Positions 50,358 through 59,889 of a DNA stretch of 64,000 nucleotides are shown piece by piece (the first letter of the stretch is position 1; each line of letters opens with the position of its first letter). Below the pieces are notes generated by a model. It did no database searches and was not told the origin of the DNA. It saw only the letters and a program-made list of their open reading frames with translations. The position numbers and the translations under genes are program-made. Origin of the DNA: Terribacillus sp. DMT04 (GTDB lineage Bacteria; Bacillota; Bacilli; Bacillales; Amphibacillaceae); NCBI RefSeq assembly GCF_019056395.1, contig NZ_CP077639.1, forward strand, positions 1,986,001 to 2,050,000, in the 5' to 3' direction.

Positions 50358-50777
50358 TTAAATATAGAACATATAAGGATCTTTGCTTTCTTCATCACCG
50401 TGACGGCACAGATCCTCTAACGTCGTTGTATCCAAAACATCTCTCACCGCATCACGAATACGAAGCCACAACTGCTGCTTTGCCGGCTCTTCTTCTTCGA
50501 TTCCTTCAACAGGCGTGATTGGTCCTTCCAGCGTTCGAATAATATCTCCAGCTGTAATAGCAGCGGGCGGTGACGCTAACATATAGCCACCCTTTGCTCC
50601 GCGGATACTTTTCACTAAACAAGCATTTCGAAGGGGAGCAGCAAGCTGCTCCAAATAATGCTCGGATAATTTATGTTCAGTCGCTATCGTCTTCAAGGAA
50701 ACAGGTCCTTCTCCATACTGTTTTCCTAAAGCGATCATAATCGTTAAACCATATCGTCCTTTAGTCGATATTTTCAT
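50358..50777 (-). CDS. cymR: Rrf2-family cysteine-metabolism repressor CymR
   Basis: 139 residues. CymR represses cysteine and sulfur uptake genes in complex with CysK. The winged helix-turn-helix begins MKISTKGRYGLTIMIALGKQ, with SLKTIATEHKLSEHYLEQL and the wing RGAKGGYML. It lacks a three-cysteine iron-sulfur cluster, so it is CymR-like and not IscR-like. It heads the cymR-yrvO-mnmA-yrrB-recD2 string and diverges from rarA. Confidence 0.92.
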   Translation of the reverse strand: MKISTKGRYGLTIMIALGKQYGEGPVSLKTIATEHKLSEHYLEQLAAPLRNACLVKSIRGAKGGYMLASPPAAITAGDIIRTLEGPITPVEGIEEEEPAKQQLWLRIRDAVRDVLDTTTLEDLCRHGDEESKDPYMFYI

Positions 50778-50874
50778 CTCTAAAAACTCCTCATAACTGC
50801 TTCAATAATTCTTGAGTCCAAAAACAATACCGATTATTATACCAGAAAATATTATATCATGAATAGCAAGTGGC

Positions 50875-50903
50875 TTGCATTTTACCGAACTGGTGGATAC
50901 GCT
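50875..50903 (+). promoter_or_regulatory. Probable sigma-A promoter of rarA
   Basis: TTGCAT (50875-50880), 17-base spacer and TACGCT (50898-50903), about 30 bases before the rarA start. Confidence 0.55.
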
Positions 50904-50935
50904 AAGACAAGCAGAAACAGGATGGAGGAATAAAA

Positions 50936-52204
50936 TTGGCGAAGCAACCATTAGCATACCGTATGCGGCCGCAAGACATCAGTCAAATCATCGGACAAAA
51001 ACATCTCGTTGCAGAAGGAAAAATGATTCGCCGAATGGTGGAAGCAGACCGCCTAAGCTCGATGATTCTTTATGGTCCGCCCGGCACGGGAAAAACTTCT
51101 ATGGCAATCGCGCTCGCTTCAAGTGTGCAAATTCGATATAAATTATTAAATGCTGTAGTAGATAAAAAGAAAGACATGGAAATTGCGGTCGAAGAAGCAA
51201 AAATGAGCGGACAGCTTGTGCTTATACTAGATGAAGTGCATCGACTCGACAAAGCGAAGCAGGATTTTCTTCTGCCCCACATTGAAAGCAACTTGATTAC
51301 TTTAATCGGCTGTACGACCAGCAATCCCTATCATTCTATAAATCCGGCAATCCGAAGCCGCTGTCATTTGTTTGAGTTGCATAGTCTGGAACCTAGCGAC
51401 GTAAAAGAAGCCCTGCAGCGAGCAGTCCTTGATACCACACAAGGCTTAGGCGACATGCAGCTGGATATAACCGCAGACGCACTGGATCATTTGGCTGGGT
51501 CTTCAGGCGGCGATTTGCGATCGGCGTTGAATGGACTTGAACTAGCTGCTTATTCCACGCCAGCACAAGATGGTATCGTCAAAATAGACTTAGAAGTAGC
51601 AGAAGCTTGTATGCAGAAAAAAAGCTTTTCTCACGACAAAGATGGCGATGCGCATTATGATGTGCTCAGCGCATTTCAAAAATCCATTCGAGGAAGCGAT
51701 GTAGACGCAGCATTGCATTATTTGGCTCGCTTAATTGAAGCCGGTGATCTTGATAGCATTGGCCGTCGTATGATTGTATGCGCATATGAAGATATTGGTC
51801 TAGCTAATCCGCAAGCAGGGCCCCGGACACTGGCTGCTGTGGAAGCAGCAGAGCGAGTCGGTTTCCCAGAAGCTCGTCTTCCTCTCGCGAATGCCCTCGT
51901 TGAGCTATGTTTGTCGCCGAAGTCAAACAGTGCTTATAAAGGTATTAATGCCGCGCTGTCTGATATTCGTTCCGGAAAAGTCGGTGAGGTACCTGCTCAC
52001 TTGAAAGATGCGCATTATACAGGGGCCAAACAAATGGGACGCGGCGTCGGGTATCAATACCCGCATGACTATCCCGGTGCCTGGGTAGAACAGCAATACT
52101 TGCCGGATCTATTAAAGAAACGACGCTATTATGAACCAGTCGACACTGGTAAATTTGAACAAGCACTCAAGCAAGTCTATGAACGTGTAACGAAAAGAAA
52201 ATAA
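50936..52204 (+). CDS. rarA: Replication-associated recombination protein RarA (MgsA)
   Basis: 422 residues. RarA is an AAA+ ATPase related to clamp loaders that acts at stalled replication forks. Motifs are Walker A LYGPPGTGKTS (residues 45-55), Walker B VLILDEVHRL, sensor 1 TTSNPY, and the C-terminal tetramerisation domain with CAYEDIGLANPQA and GYQYPHDYPGAWV. The start is TTG at 50936 with GGAGG seven bases upstream. It is B. subtilis yrvN, divergent from cymR. Confidence 0.95.
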   Translation: MAKQPLAYRMRPQDISQIIGQKHLVAEGKMIRRMVEADRLSSMILYGPPGTGKTSMAIALASSVQIRYKLLNAVVDKKKDMEIAVEEAKMSGQLVLILDEVHRLDKAKQDFLLPHIESNLITLIGCTTSNPYHSINPAIRSRCHLFELHSLEPSDVKEALQRAVLDTTQGLGDMQLDITADALDHLAGSSGGDLRSALNGLELAAYSTPAQDGIVKIDLEVAEACMQKKSFSHDKDGDAHYDVLSAFQKSIRGSDVDAALHYLARLIEAGDLDSIGRRMIVCAYEDIGLANPQAGPRTLAAVEAAERVGFPEARLPLANALVELCLSPKSNSAYKGINAALSDIRSGKVGEVPAHLKDAHYTGAKQMGRGVGYQYPHDYPGAWVEQQYLPDLLKKRRYYEPVDTGKFEQALKQVYERVTKRK

Positions 52205-52212
52205 CTTGTTCA

Positions 52213-52242
52213 TGTATAGGAGCAGCTGCTTGCGGTAACAAT
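52213..52242 (+). promoter_or_regulatory. Probable sigma-F promoter of rsfA
   Basis: TGTATA (52213-52218), 15-base spacer and GGTAACAAT (52234-52242) fit the sigma-F pattern wGywTA and GGnnAnAnT. It lies about 70 bases before rsfA, which is a sigma-F-dependent gene in B. subtilis. Confidence 0.62.
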
Positions 52243-52310
52243 GTGGCTAACAGTTTTTATTACTTTCTATGTTTGTAGATTAACAGATAAGAAATGGAGT
52301 GTTAGCTCAT

Positions 52311-53075
52311 ATGGTTAAAGTAAGACAAGATGCTTGGAGTCATGAAGACGATTTATTACTAGCCGAAACCGTGCTTCGTCATATAAGAGAAGGCAGCACC
52401 CAGCTGCGCGCTTTTGATGAAGTTGGAGACAAATTGAACCGTACCTCAGCTGCTTGCGGTTTCCGCTGGAATGCTGAGATTCGCAACCGCTACGAACAAG
52501 CAGTAGCAATCGCCAAACGCCAGCGCAAAGAGAAAAAACGCGCGGAACAAAGAGCACAATCAAAAGCTGTTCCGGCAATGCGCACCGAGCCTGTGGCGCA
52601 AGTTCCCGAAAGACAAGGCGCTTTTCCAATTACAATGGACGAAGATACAGCTCGATTTGAAGCCGAGATAGCGCAAGAGACGTTTATTGTTGGTGAACAT
52701 ACCGAGTTCCCTAATCATGATACTGAAAAGCAGCCAGCTGCGAGCGAACAGCAGCAAGCAGAAGAACTAAATTTATCCCAAGTTATTACGTATTTGCAAA
52801 CAATAGAGCAAGGTTATCAAACTAGCGAAACGAACCAGCATACGATTCATCAGTTAGAGGCAGAAAATTATAATCTTCGACAAGAAAACCAGCAGCTATC
52901 TGACGAATGCGAGTCTTTAAAACATCAGTTAAAAACGATGAAAGGAGATTATCAAGTACTCATCCAAATCATGGATCGGGCGCGCAAGATGGTAATCTTC
53001 GACGACCAAGATGCATTCTCTCCAGCCGCTTTTCGAATGGACAAAAACGGCAACTTAGAACAAGTTGCCAAATAA
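52311..53075 (+). CDS. rsfA: Prespore-specific transcriptional regulator RsfA
   Basis: 254 residues. RsfA tunes the sigma-F regulon in the forespore. The N-terminal Myb/SANT-like domain (RQDAWSHEDDLLLAETVLRH, then TSAACGFRWNAEIR) is followed by a basic stretch, a glutamine-rich linker and a coiled coil (about residues 155-215). I used the ATG at 52311-52313, which matches the family start. A sigma-F promoter candidate lies upstream and a terminator directly downstream. In B. subtilis rsfA is elsewhere in the genome. Confidence 0.93.
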   Translation: MVKVRQDAWSHEDDLLLAETVLRHIREGSTQLRAFDEVGDKLNRTSAACGFRWNAEIRNRYEQAVAIAKRQRKEKKRAEQRAQSKAVPAMRTEPVAQVPERQGAFPITMDEDTARFEAEIAQETFIVGEHTEFPNHDTEKQPAASEQQQAEELNLSQVITYLQTIEQGYQTSETNQHTIHQLEAENYNLRQENQQLSDECESLKHQLKTMKGDYQVLIQIMDRARKMVIFDDQDAFSPAAFRMDKNGNLEQVAK

Positions 53076-53120
53076 AAAAGCAGCACATCTCCTAGAGGAG
53101 GTTGTGCTGCTTTGTTCGTT
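53076..53120 (+). terminator. Intrinsic terminator of rsfA
   Basis: Stem of about 17 bases (AAAGCAGCACA to TGTGCTGCTTT, with further pairs in CTCCT/AGGAG) directly after the rsfA stop, with a T-rich tail. Confidence 0.85.
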
Positions 53121-53130
53121 TTAAAAGGAA

Positions 53131-53322
53131 AATAGCAATCCCAATTGTGCCGTCCTATTGAAGTTTTGAACCCGCTCTCAGCAGGTGGGTGCCCTGATTC
53201 ACACTTTATGCTTCCACTCGATGGAGGCTTGCATGCCATGTGAAGACTTTCGGGCTCCCGTACTTCATTGTAATCGGTCAAAACATATGAAGAACGTACA
53301 CATCAGGATTGCTATTTGTTTA
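53131..53322 (-). ncRNA. ssrS: 6S RNA (SsrS/BsrA-like)
   Basis: About 190 bases with no protein frame. The ends pair (TAGCAATCC at 53306-53314 minus, GGATTGCTA at 53133-53141) as the 6S terminal stem, followed by a T-rich tail. Inside are the Firmicute 6S pieces CCTGATGTGT near the 5' end, and near the 3' end the CACCCACCTG segment and GGTTCAAAA. B. subtilis 6S-1 RNA lies in the same place, beside aspS. 6S RNA binds sigma-A RNA polymerase in stationary phase. A sigma-A promoter precedes it. Confidence 0.88.
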
Positions 53323-53329
53323 TGAATTT

Positions 53330-53358
53330 ATCTTAGCATGGATAAATTCATATTTCAA
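53330..53358 (-). promoter_or_regulatory. Sigma-A promoter of 6S RNA
   Basis: TTGAAA (53353-53358), 17-base spacer and TAAGAT (53330-53335) on the minus strand. Transcription would begin near 53322. Confidence 0.75.
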
Positions 53359-53367
53359 CTGGTAAGT

Positions 53368-55152
53368 CTATTCGTCTTTTCCAGCAGATTTCTTTTGAAT
53401 ATCTAAATATAGTTCATCCAGCTGTTTTTTGCTTACTGGATCAGGCGCATCTGTTAACGGATCCGCCGCAGAAGCTGTTTTCGGGAACAAAATGGTGTCC
53501 CGAAGGTTTGTGCTGCCAGACAAAAGCATAATAAAACGGTCGTAACCAAGTGCAATACCACCGTGCGGAGGCGCACCAGATTCCAAAGCATCCAATAGGA
53601 AACCGAATTGCTCTTGTGCTTCTTCGTTTGAGAATCCTAAAACTTCAAACATGCGGTTTTGCAAATCCATTTGATAGATACGCTGCGAACCGCCGCCCAG
53701 CTCATAACCGTTTAATACGATATCATAAGCTTCTGCTTTAACAGACGCAGGGTCTGTTTCCAGTTTGTCAATATCTGCAGCTGCCGGCATTGTGAACGGA
53801 TGGTGCGCTGCATAGTAACGGCCTTCTTCTTCGTCGTATTCAAACAACGGCCAATCTGTTACCCACAGGAAGTTGAACAGTGATTCATCAATCAAACCTA
53901 ACTCACGGCCAAGTTTACTGCGCAACGCACCTAAGCTGTCAAATACAACTTTTGTTTTATCCGCCACAAACACAAGCAAGTCACCAGCTTCAGCAGAAAG
54001 AACATCCTTCAGCTGACTCTGTACGTTCTCGTCCAAGAATTTAGCAATCGGCCCTTTCAATGCGCCGTCTTCTTCGACTTTTACCCATGCCAAACCTTTT
54101 GCGCCGTAAATTTTGACAAAGTCCGTTAGCGCATCAATATCTTTTCGAGAGAAATTAGCTGCTTGTCCTTTGACGTTGATGGCACTAACGCGGCCGTTAT
54201 TCTGAATAGCATCCTGGAAGACTTTGAATTCCGCAGATTGCACAGCTTCTCTCACATCTACCAGCTCTAATCCGAAACGTGTATCCGGCTTGTCAGATCC
54301 AAAACGCTCCATTGCTTCCGCATAAGGCAGGCGCGGGAATGGCACTTGCACATCTACATCTTTTACTTCCTTCATCACACGCTTCATCATCCGCTCTGTC
54401 ATGCTGATGATGTCTTCTGTTGTCATGAATGAAGTCTCAATATCAATCTGTGTAAATTCCGGCTGACGGTCAGCACGTAAATCTTCATCACGGAAACATC
54501 GCGCGATTTGATAGTATTTTTCAAAACCAGAAATCATAAGCAGCTGTTTGAATAGCTGCGGTGACTGTGGAAGCGCATAAAATTCGCCAGGGTGCACCCG
54601 GCTTGGAACGAGATAATCACGAGCGCCTTCTGGAGTGCTCTTCGTCAGCATCGGTGTTTCCATTTCATAGAATTCTTCTTCATTCAAGAAATTACGGATT
54701 GCTTGTGTAGCTTGATGGCGTAAACGGAATGTCTCTTGCAGCGGCTTTCGGCGCAAATCTAAGTAGCGGTATTTCAAGCGCACGTCCTCGGATGCATCGA
54801 CGTCATCTTCAATTTGGAACGCTGGACTTTTCGCTTTGTTCAAAATGTTTATTTCTTCAGCTGCAATCTCAATAGCACCTGTAGCCATGTTGCTGTTTTT
54901 CGTTGCTTCTTCACGTTCCAGCACTTTACCAGTGATACTAACAACGAATTCGGAACGGATTTGCTCAGCAGTTGCCAGCGCTTCTTTGGATACATCCGGA
55001 TTAAAGACAACTTGCACAATACCTGAACGATCGCGAATGTCGGCGAAGATTAATCCGCCTAAGTCACGTCGCTTCTGCACCCATCCTTTAATTGTTACGA
55101 TTTCGCCTGCATGGCTCGTTCGCAGCAAACCTGCCTTTTGTCTTTCACTCAT
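53368..55152 (-). CDS. aspS: Aspartyl-tRNA synthetase
   Basis: 594 residues, the bacterial type. The N-terminal OB anticodon domain ([20 protein letters not shown]) is followed by the class II core with motif 2 [20 protein letters not shown], a bacterial GAD insertion (about residues 290-410) and motif 3 [14 protein letters not shown] chose the ATG at 55150-55152, which follows GGAGG and overlaps the hisS end by eight bases. Translation is coupled to hisS, and both depend on the T-box upstream of hisS. Confidence 0.96.
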   Translation of the reverse strand: MSERQKAGLLRTSHAGEIVTIKGWVQKRRDLGGLIFADIRDRSGIVQVVFNPDVSKEALATAEQIRSEFVVSITGKVLEREEATKNSNMATGAIEIAAEEINILNKAKSPAFQIEDDVDASEDVRLKYRYLDLRRKPLQETFRLRHQATQAIRNFLNEEEFYEMETPMLTKSTPEGARDYLVPSRVHPGEFYALPQSPQLFKQLLMISGFEKYYQIARCFRDEDLRADRQPEFTQIDIETSFMTTEDIISMTERMMKRVMKEVKDVDVQVPFPRLPYAEAMERFGSDKPDTRFGLELVDVREAVQSAEFKVFQDAIQNNGRVSAINVKGQAANFSRKDIDALTDFVKIYGAKGLAWVKVEEDGALKGPIAKFLDENVQSQLKDVLSAEAGDLLVFVADKTKVVFDSLGALRSKLGRELGLIDESLFNFLWVTDWPLFEYDEEEGRYYAAHHPFTMPAAADIDKLETDPASVKAEAYDIVLNGYELGGGSQRIYQMDLQNRMFEVLGFSNEEAQEQFGFLLDALESGAPPHGGIALGYDRFIMLLSGSTNLRDTILFPKTASAADPLTDAPDPVSKKQLDELYLDIQKKSAGKDE

Positions 55153-56437
55153 CCGCTTTTCCTCCATCCAACTGCTGTTTAATAGTCTCCACAGCTTCCT
55201 TGATTGCTACTTCATTTTGCTGTCCATCCTGCATGTTGCGCAAAGAGATAACACCTTTATTTAGCTCATCTTCTCCTAATACAACAACAAATTTCGCTTG
55301 TTGACGATCAGCTGATTTAAATTGGCCCTTCATCTTCTTGCCAAGATAATCCTTATCTGCTGTTACTCCTGCCAGACGAAGCTGGAATGTAAGCTTCGCA
55401 GCCTCTTTCTGTACAGCATCATCTCCTAGAGCAACAACATACACATCGGTACCTGTGTTCACAGGCAGATCGATTCCTTCTGCTTCTAGCGCAAACAAGA
55501 GACGTTCAATACTTAGTGCATAACCGATACCAGGAGTAGACGGACCGCCCACTTCTTCAACTAATCCATTGTAGCGTCCGCCGCCTGTCAATGTAGTCAG
55601 TGCGCCAAAGCCTTCTGCATCACTCATAATCTCAAATGCTGTGTGGTTATAGTAATCCAATCCTCTAACTAGGTTAGGATCCACTACATAAGGAATCTCC
55701 ATTGCATCCAGATTTGCTTTTACTTCTTCAAAATAAGCTTTTGATTCTGCATTTAAGTAATCGTGGATGGATGGTGCACTTTTTACTTTCGGGTGTTCCC
55801 GGTCCTTTTTACAGTCAAGGATACGCAGCGGGTTCTTTTCCAAACGGTTTTGACAGTCGCTGCACAGCTCATCTTTTACAGGTGTGAAGTGTTCAATCAA
55901 AGCTGTTCGGTGTGCATCACGGCTCTCTTTATCACCAAGTGTGTTAATGATCAGCTTCAATGATTTTAAGCCAAATTGCTGATAACCGCTCATCGCTAAG
56001 GAGATCACTTCTGCATCGATGGACGGATCTTCACTTCCTAAAGCTTCAACGCCAAACTGAACGAACTGACGCATTCGGCCTTGCTGCGGACGTTCGTAGC
56101 GGAACATTGGCCCATGATAGAAAAGTTTAGTCGGCTGTTCTGGCTGACCGTAAAGCTTATTTTGCACATACGCACGAACGACGGAAGCTGTTCCTTCCGG
56201 TCTGAGCGTCAAGCTGCGGTCACCTTTATCTTTAAATGTGTACATTTCTTTTTGTACAATATCGGTTGTTTCTCCAACTCCACGCAGGAATAATTCTGTG
56301 TGCTCAAAAATTGGCACCCGAATTTCTTTGTAATTGAATTTGCTTGCCAAATCCGTCAGCACTTTTTCAGCGTACTGCCATTTTTCTGATGTACCAGGTA
56401 AAATATCCTGCGTACCTCTTGGCGCTTTCATATCCAT
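55145..56437 (-). CDS. hisS: Histidyl-tRNA synthetase
   Basis: 430 residues. Class II motif 1 region is [11 protein letters not shown], motif 2 is [19 protein letters not shown], the histidine loops are [14 protein letters not shown] and [14 protein letters not shown], and motif 3 is [13 protein letters not shown]. An anticodon-binding domain follows from about residue 330. I used the ATG at 56435-56437, with GGAGG seven bases upstream; the longer frame would run into the T-box terminator. It is the first gene of hisS-aspS. Confidence 0.96.
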   Translation of the reverse strand: MDMKAPRGTQDILPGTSEKWQYAEKVLTDLASKFNYKEIRVPIFEHTELFLRGVGETTDIVQKEMYTFKDKGDRSLTLRPEGTASVVRAYVQNKLYGQPEQPTKLFYHGPMFRYERPQQGRMRQFVQFGVEALGSEDPSIDAEVISLAMSGYQQFGLKSLKLIINTLGDKESRDAHRTALIEHFTPVKDELCSDCQNRLEKNPLRILDCKKDREHPKVKSAPSIHDYLNAESKAYFEEVKANLDAMEIPYVVDPNLVRGLDYYNHTAFEIMSDAEGFGALTTLTGGGRYNGLVEEVGGPSTPGIGYALSIERLLFALEAEGIDLPVNTGTDVYVVALGDDAVQKEAAKLTFQLRLAGVTADKDYLGKKMKGQFKSADRQQAKFVVVLGEDELNKGVISLRNMQDGQQNEVAIKEAVETIKQQLDGGKADE

Positions 56438-56487
56438 ACGATTACCTCCTCGACTAGTGACCCAATCTCCGGAAATACCAAATAACG

Positions 56488-56741
56488 ACAAAAAACCCCC
56501 GTCCCTTTGCATCAAGGGACGGGAGTTTTCCCGCGTTGCCACCCTAGTTGGATACAGCTGTATCCCACTTTGGGCAGTTAACGCCTGCTACGTCATTGTC
56601 TACTGTTAGTTCGACAATGCTCCTAAGGAATGTCTTTCAGTCGAAGCTGTGCCGGGCGCTTCCAGCCTATGGCGCCTAGTCTCTGTTCACAGGGAGTTCG
56701 ACTTACTTTTTCCCTCATTGGATTTCCGGATTCTTTAGATT
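56488..56741 (-). promoter_or_regulatory. T-box riboswitch of hisS-aspS (specifier read as GAC, aspartate)
   Basis: The T-box core AGGGTGGCAACGCG lies at 56532-56545. It is followed by a terminator (stem CCGTCCCTT with AAGGGACGG, T-run at 56489-56495). The stem I loop-E AGTA faces GAAA followed by GAC and A (specifier at 56632-56634), the same layout as in the alaS leader. The aspartate codon suggests that uncharged tRNA-Asp controls both genes. Confidence 0.9.
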
Positions 56742-56747
56742 GTAATA

Positions 56748-56777
56748 ATAGTACCTGTTTGTAAGAAAGATTGTCAA
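56748..56777 (-). promoter_or_regulatory. Sigma-A promoter of hisS-aspS
   Basis: Perfect TTGACA (56772-56777), 18-base spacer and TACTAT (56748-56753) on the minus strand. The -35 overlaps the stop codon of the small upstream gene. Confidence 0.78.
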
Positions 56778-56944
56778 GATTGTTTTAGTTGTTCTTGTAA
56801 TTTTTTTCGCTCCAGTGTATCTGCTGCTCCGCCAAATGCAGGAATATACGGATCGCTTGATAGAGAAGACGGATCCTGTCTTTGCTGTTTTCCATCTAAT
56901 CCAACTGTACCAAATACACGATTCTGTGCTTCGCTGCTGCGCAT
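56774..56944 (-). CDS. Small protein of unknown function (56 residues)
   Basis: 56 codons from the ATG at 56942-56944, which has an AAGGTGTGA site five bases upstream. The sequence is hydrophilic: MRSSEAQNRVFGTVG, a DPYIPAFGG segment in the middle and a charged helix end (LERKKLQEQLKQ). No membrane span is seen. I do not recognise a family; B. subtilis has the small gene yrzK in a similar place. The stop codon lies within the -35 of the hisS promoter. Confidence 0.68.
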   Translation of the reverse strand: MRSSEAQNRVFGTVGLDGKQQRQDPSSLSSDPYIPAFGGAADTLERKKLQEQLKQS

Positions 56945-57007
56945 GCTGTTCACACCTTTATCTTTTTTAATCTGCTACTAGCATTTACCTATTTCCATTT
57001 CTCTATA

Positions 57008-57042
57008 CAAAAAAAACAAGAAAGCATTATGCTTCCTTGTTT
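57008..57042 (-). terminator. Terminator overlapping the dtd stop codon
   Basis: Stem of about twelve bases with small mismatches (57015-57025 with 57030-57041) and eight T residues on the minus strand. The dtd stop codon lies within the hairpin. Confidence 0.82.
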
Positions 57043-57488
57043 GGTCTATCAGCACTATCAAGTACAATCGTAACAGGGCCGTCATTGATAAGCTGGACTT
57101 CCATATGCGCACCGAATTCGCCTGTTTCGACGATAACGCCTGCTTCTGTCAGCTTTTGATTGAACTTTTTATATAACGTATTGGCAATGTCCGGCTTAGC
57201 GGCATCAGTAAAGCTGGGACGACGCCCTTTCCGCGTATCTGCGTATAACGTAAATTGCGAAACAGACAGAACTTCACCGCCTGTTTGAAGAAGGGAATCA
57301 TTCATTTTACCATCAGCATCTTCAAAAACGCGAAGATGGATTAACTTATTTACGATATAATCCAAGTCTGCTTCTGTATCTTCATGCGTTATGCCGACTA
57401 GCAGCATAAATCCCTTGCCAATCTTGCCAATAACCTCGCCATTGACAGTAACAGACGCCTCCTTTGCCAGCTGTGCTACTACTTTCAT
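57027..57488 (-). CDS. dtd: D-aminoacyl-tRNA deacylase
   Basis: 153 residues. Dtd removes D-amino acids and glycine from wrongly charged tRNA. The active-site [17 protein letters not shown] and the cross-subunit GPVTIVLDS motifs are present, and the N-terminus ([20 protein letters not shown]) fits the family, although VQR is replaced by AQL. The ATG at 57486-57488 follows AGAGG. It lies 15 bases after relA, a conserved pair in Firmicutes. Confidence 0.94.
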   Translation of the reverse strand: MKVVAQLAKEASVTVNGEVIGKIGKGFMLLVGITHEDTEADLDYIVNKLIHLRVFEDADGKMNDSLLQTGGEVLSVSQFTLYADTRKGRRPSFTDAAKPDIANTLYKKFNQKLTEAGVIVETGEFGAHMEVQLINDGPVTIVLDSADRPNKEA

Positions 57489-57503
57489 TTTCCAGCCTCT
57501 CTT

Positions 57504-59720
57504 CTATTGCAGCATTCTCGTTACGGTATAAATATCTTTAATCTGCTTAATCCGCTCGACAATTTTCCGCAGATGGCCGACATTATGAATCAGTATTGTC
57601 AGATGAATCGTTGCAATCTTATTACGATCAGATTTTCCATCGACTGCTGTAATTTGTGTACGAGTCTCATTTACGGCTTGCAAGACTTCGTTCATTAATC
57701 CATGTCTGTCAAACGCGCTAATTTCCAAATCTACATGATATTGTTTGGCACTTGTTGCGCTGTTTTCCCAGTCGACTTGCAATTTACGAGTCTGCGCTTC
57801 TTCTGTCTGCATATTCGGACAGTCGTTGCGGTGAACAGAAACACCTCTGCCTTTTGTTATATAGCCAATAATCTCGTCACCTGGTACTGGATTGCAGCAT
57901 TTAGACAAGCGGACCAGCATATTATCGACACCTTCGACCCGAACGCCTGAATCACGTTTGCGGCTCGATGCTGCCGATTTGGACGCATTTGCCATCTTGA
58001 CTGTTTCGATGGTTTTGTCTATCGCTTCTTGTTTCTCGCTTTGACGTCTAAGCGTTTCTGTCAGTCTTGTCGTAATCTGTGCAGCTGTTATTCCTTGATA
58101 ACCGACAGCAGCGTACATATCTTCTTCGGATGTAAAATTAAACTTCTCAACCGCTTTGCGTATGTTCTCTGTTGTAAACACGAGCTTTGGATCGAAGCCA
58201 GACTGCTTTACCTCTTCCTCCACGAGTTCTTTTCCTTTTGCAACGTTCTCATCACGCCGCTGCTTTTTAAAGAACTGTTTAATCTTATTTCGCGCATGCG
58301 TTGTTTGCGCGAGCTTCACCCAGTCTTGAGAAGGACCGTAAGAATGCTTAGATGTCATCATTTCCACGATGTCGCCATTTTTTAATTTATACTCCAGTGG
58401 CTCCATCTTTCCGTTAATCTTCGCACCGACAGTATGATTGCCTACCTCGGTGTGCACACGGTACGCAAAATCAATCGGTATCGAACCAGACGGAAGCTCT
58501 ACGACGTCTCCTTTAGGCGTAAACACATATACCATGTCACTAAACAAATCAAGCTTGAGCGACTCCATAAACTCTTCGGCATTTTCCGACTCATTTTGGA
58601 AATCAAGAATTTCACGGAACCACGTTAGCTTTTCTTCAAATGATTTCTTCGGATTATTCGCTTGCATCTGCTTGCCTTCTTTGTAAGCCCAATGCGCTGC
58701 AATCCCGTATTCTGCAATTTCATGCATCTCTTCTGTTCGTATTTGCACTTCAAGCGGATCACCTTTTGGTCCAATCACAGTTGTATGCAGCGATTGATAA
58801 AGATTCAGCTTTGGCATCGCAATATAGTCCTTAAAACGACCTGGCATCGGTTTCCAGCATGTATGAATAACACCTAATACGGCATAACAGTCTTTAATAC
58901 TTTTCACGATTACACGCACTGCGAGCAAATCATAAATTTCATTAAACTGCTTATGCTGATGCTCCATTTTGCGGTAAATACTATACAGATGTTTTGGCCG
59001 GCCGAATATATCTGCGTCAATATGAATATCATGAAGCTGACTGCGAATTTCGCCCATTACGTCTCCGATGTAGCTTTCTCGTTCTTCACGCTTTTGCTTC
59101 ATCAAATGAACAATCCGATAATATTGCTGCGGATTCATATAACGGAGTGCGGTGTCCTCCAGCTCCCATTTAATCGTGCTAATACCAAGTCGATGTGCAA
59201 GCGGTGCAAATATCTCTAACGTTTCATTCGAAATACGTCGCTGCTTCTCAGGAGACAGATGCTTGAGTGTCCGCATATTATGCAAACGATCCGCCAGTTT
59301 GATAAGAATGACACGCATATCCTTCGCCATCGCTACAAACATTTTCCGGTGGTTCTCTGCCTGCTGGACTTGCTTGGATTTATATTTGATTTTGCCTAGC
59401 TTGGTAACCCCGTCGACAAGCATTGCCACTTCGGCATTAAACGCGGCTTCCAGTTCTTCAATAGTAACTGGTGTGTCTTCCACTACATCATGCAGAAATC
59501 CGCCAGCTATTGTTTCCGCATCTAGTTCCAAGTGAACGAGTATACCTGCTACTTGTATCGGGTGGATAATATACGCTTCCCCAGAACGGCGATATTGGCC
59601 TTCATGCGCTCTCTCAGCAAACTCATACGCTTTCCGGATAAAAGCGACATGCTCGTCCGACAGATATCCAGTTGCTTCTTGAATGACCTCTTCGGCCGTT
59701 AGAATTTTATCCTTTGGCAT
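57504..59720 (-). CDS. relA: Bifunctional (p)ppGpp synthetase/hydrolase RelA (Rsh)
   Basis: 738 residues. It makes and degrades the stringent alarmone. The hydrolase HD domain has YIIHPIQVAGIL, GGFLHDVVEDTPV and LADRLHNMRTL; the synthetase domain has RFKDYIAMPKLNLYQSLHTT and EVQIRTEEMHEIAEYGIAAH. A TGS domain (VYVFTPKGDVVELP), a zinc-finger-like region with RLSKCCNPVPGDEI and a C-terminal ACT domain follow. Both catalytic halves look intact. The ATG is at 59718-59720, and dtd follows. Confidence 0.97.
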   Translation of the reverse strand: MPKDKILTAEEVIQEATGYLSDEHVAFIRKAYEFAERAHEGQYRRSGEAYIIHPIQVAGILVHLELDAETIAGGFLHDVVEDTPVTIEELEAAFNAEVAMLVDGVTKLGKIKYKSKQVQQAENHRKMFVAMAKDMRVILIKLADRLHNMRTLKHLSPEKQRRISNETLEIFAPLAHRLGISTIKWELEDTALRYMNPQQYYRIVHLMKQKREERESYIGDVMGEIRSQLHDIHIDADIFGRPKHLYSIYRKMEHQHKQFNEIYDLLAVRVIVKSIKDCYAVLGVIHTCWKPMPGRFKDYIAMPKLNLYQSLHTTVIGPKGDPLEVQIRTEEMHEIAEYGIAAHWAYKEGKQMQANNPKKSFEEKLTWFREILDFQNESENAEEFMESLKLDLFSDMVYVFTPKGDVVELPSGSIPIDFAYRVHTEVGNHTVGAKINGKMEPLEYKLKNGDIVEMMTSKHSYGPSQDWVKLAQTTHARNKIKQFFKKQRRDENVAKGKELVEEEVKQSGFDPKLVFTTENIRKAVEKFNFTSEEDMYAAVGYQGITAAQITTRLTETLRRQSEKQEAIDKTIETVKMANASKSAASSRKRDSGVRVEGVDNMLVRLSKCCNPVPGDEIIGYITKGRGVSVHRNDCPNMQTEEAQTRKLQVDWENSATSAKQYHVDLEISAFDRHGLMNEVLQAVNETRTQITAVDGKSDRNKIATIHLTILIHNVGHLRKIVERIKQIKDIYTVTRMLQ

Positions 59721-59844
59721 TCTATTTCCATAAACTCCTTCTCATCGTCCGCGAATGCGACGAGGATTATAAACTGTCACATGTTATTTTTATTAGCTTA
59801 ACAAATATCCAATCAATTCGACAAGTATCTCTATCCTGCAGATG

Positions 59845-59875
59845 CAAGAAAGAGTGCCCCAAATGGAGCACTCTT
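59845..59875 (-). terminator. Intrinsic terminator of apt
   Basis: Stem AGAGTGC / GCACTCT (59851-59857 with 59868-59874) and a T-rich tail on the minus strand, 15 bases after the apt stop. Confidence 0.75.
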
Positions 59876-59889
59876 CATCATGGCTGTTA

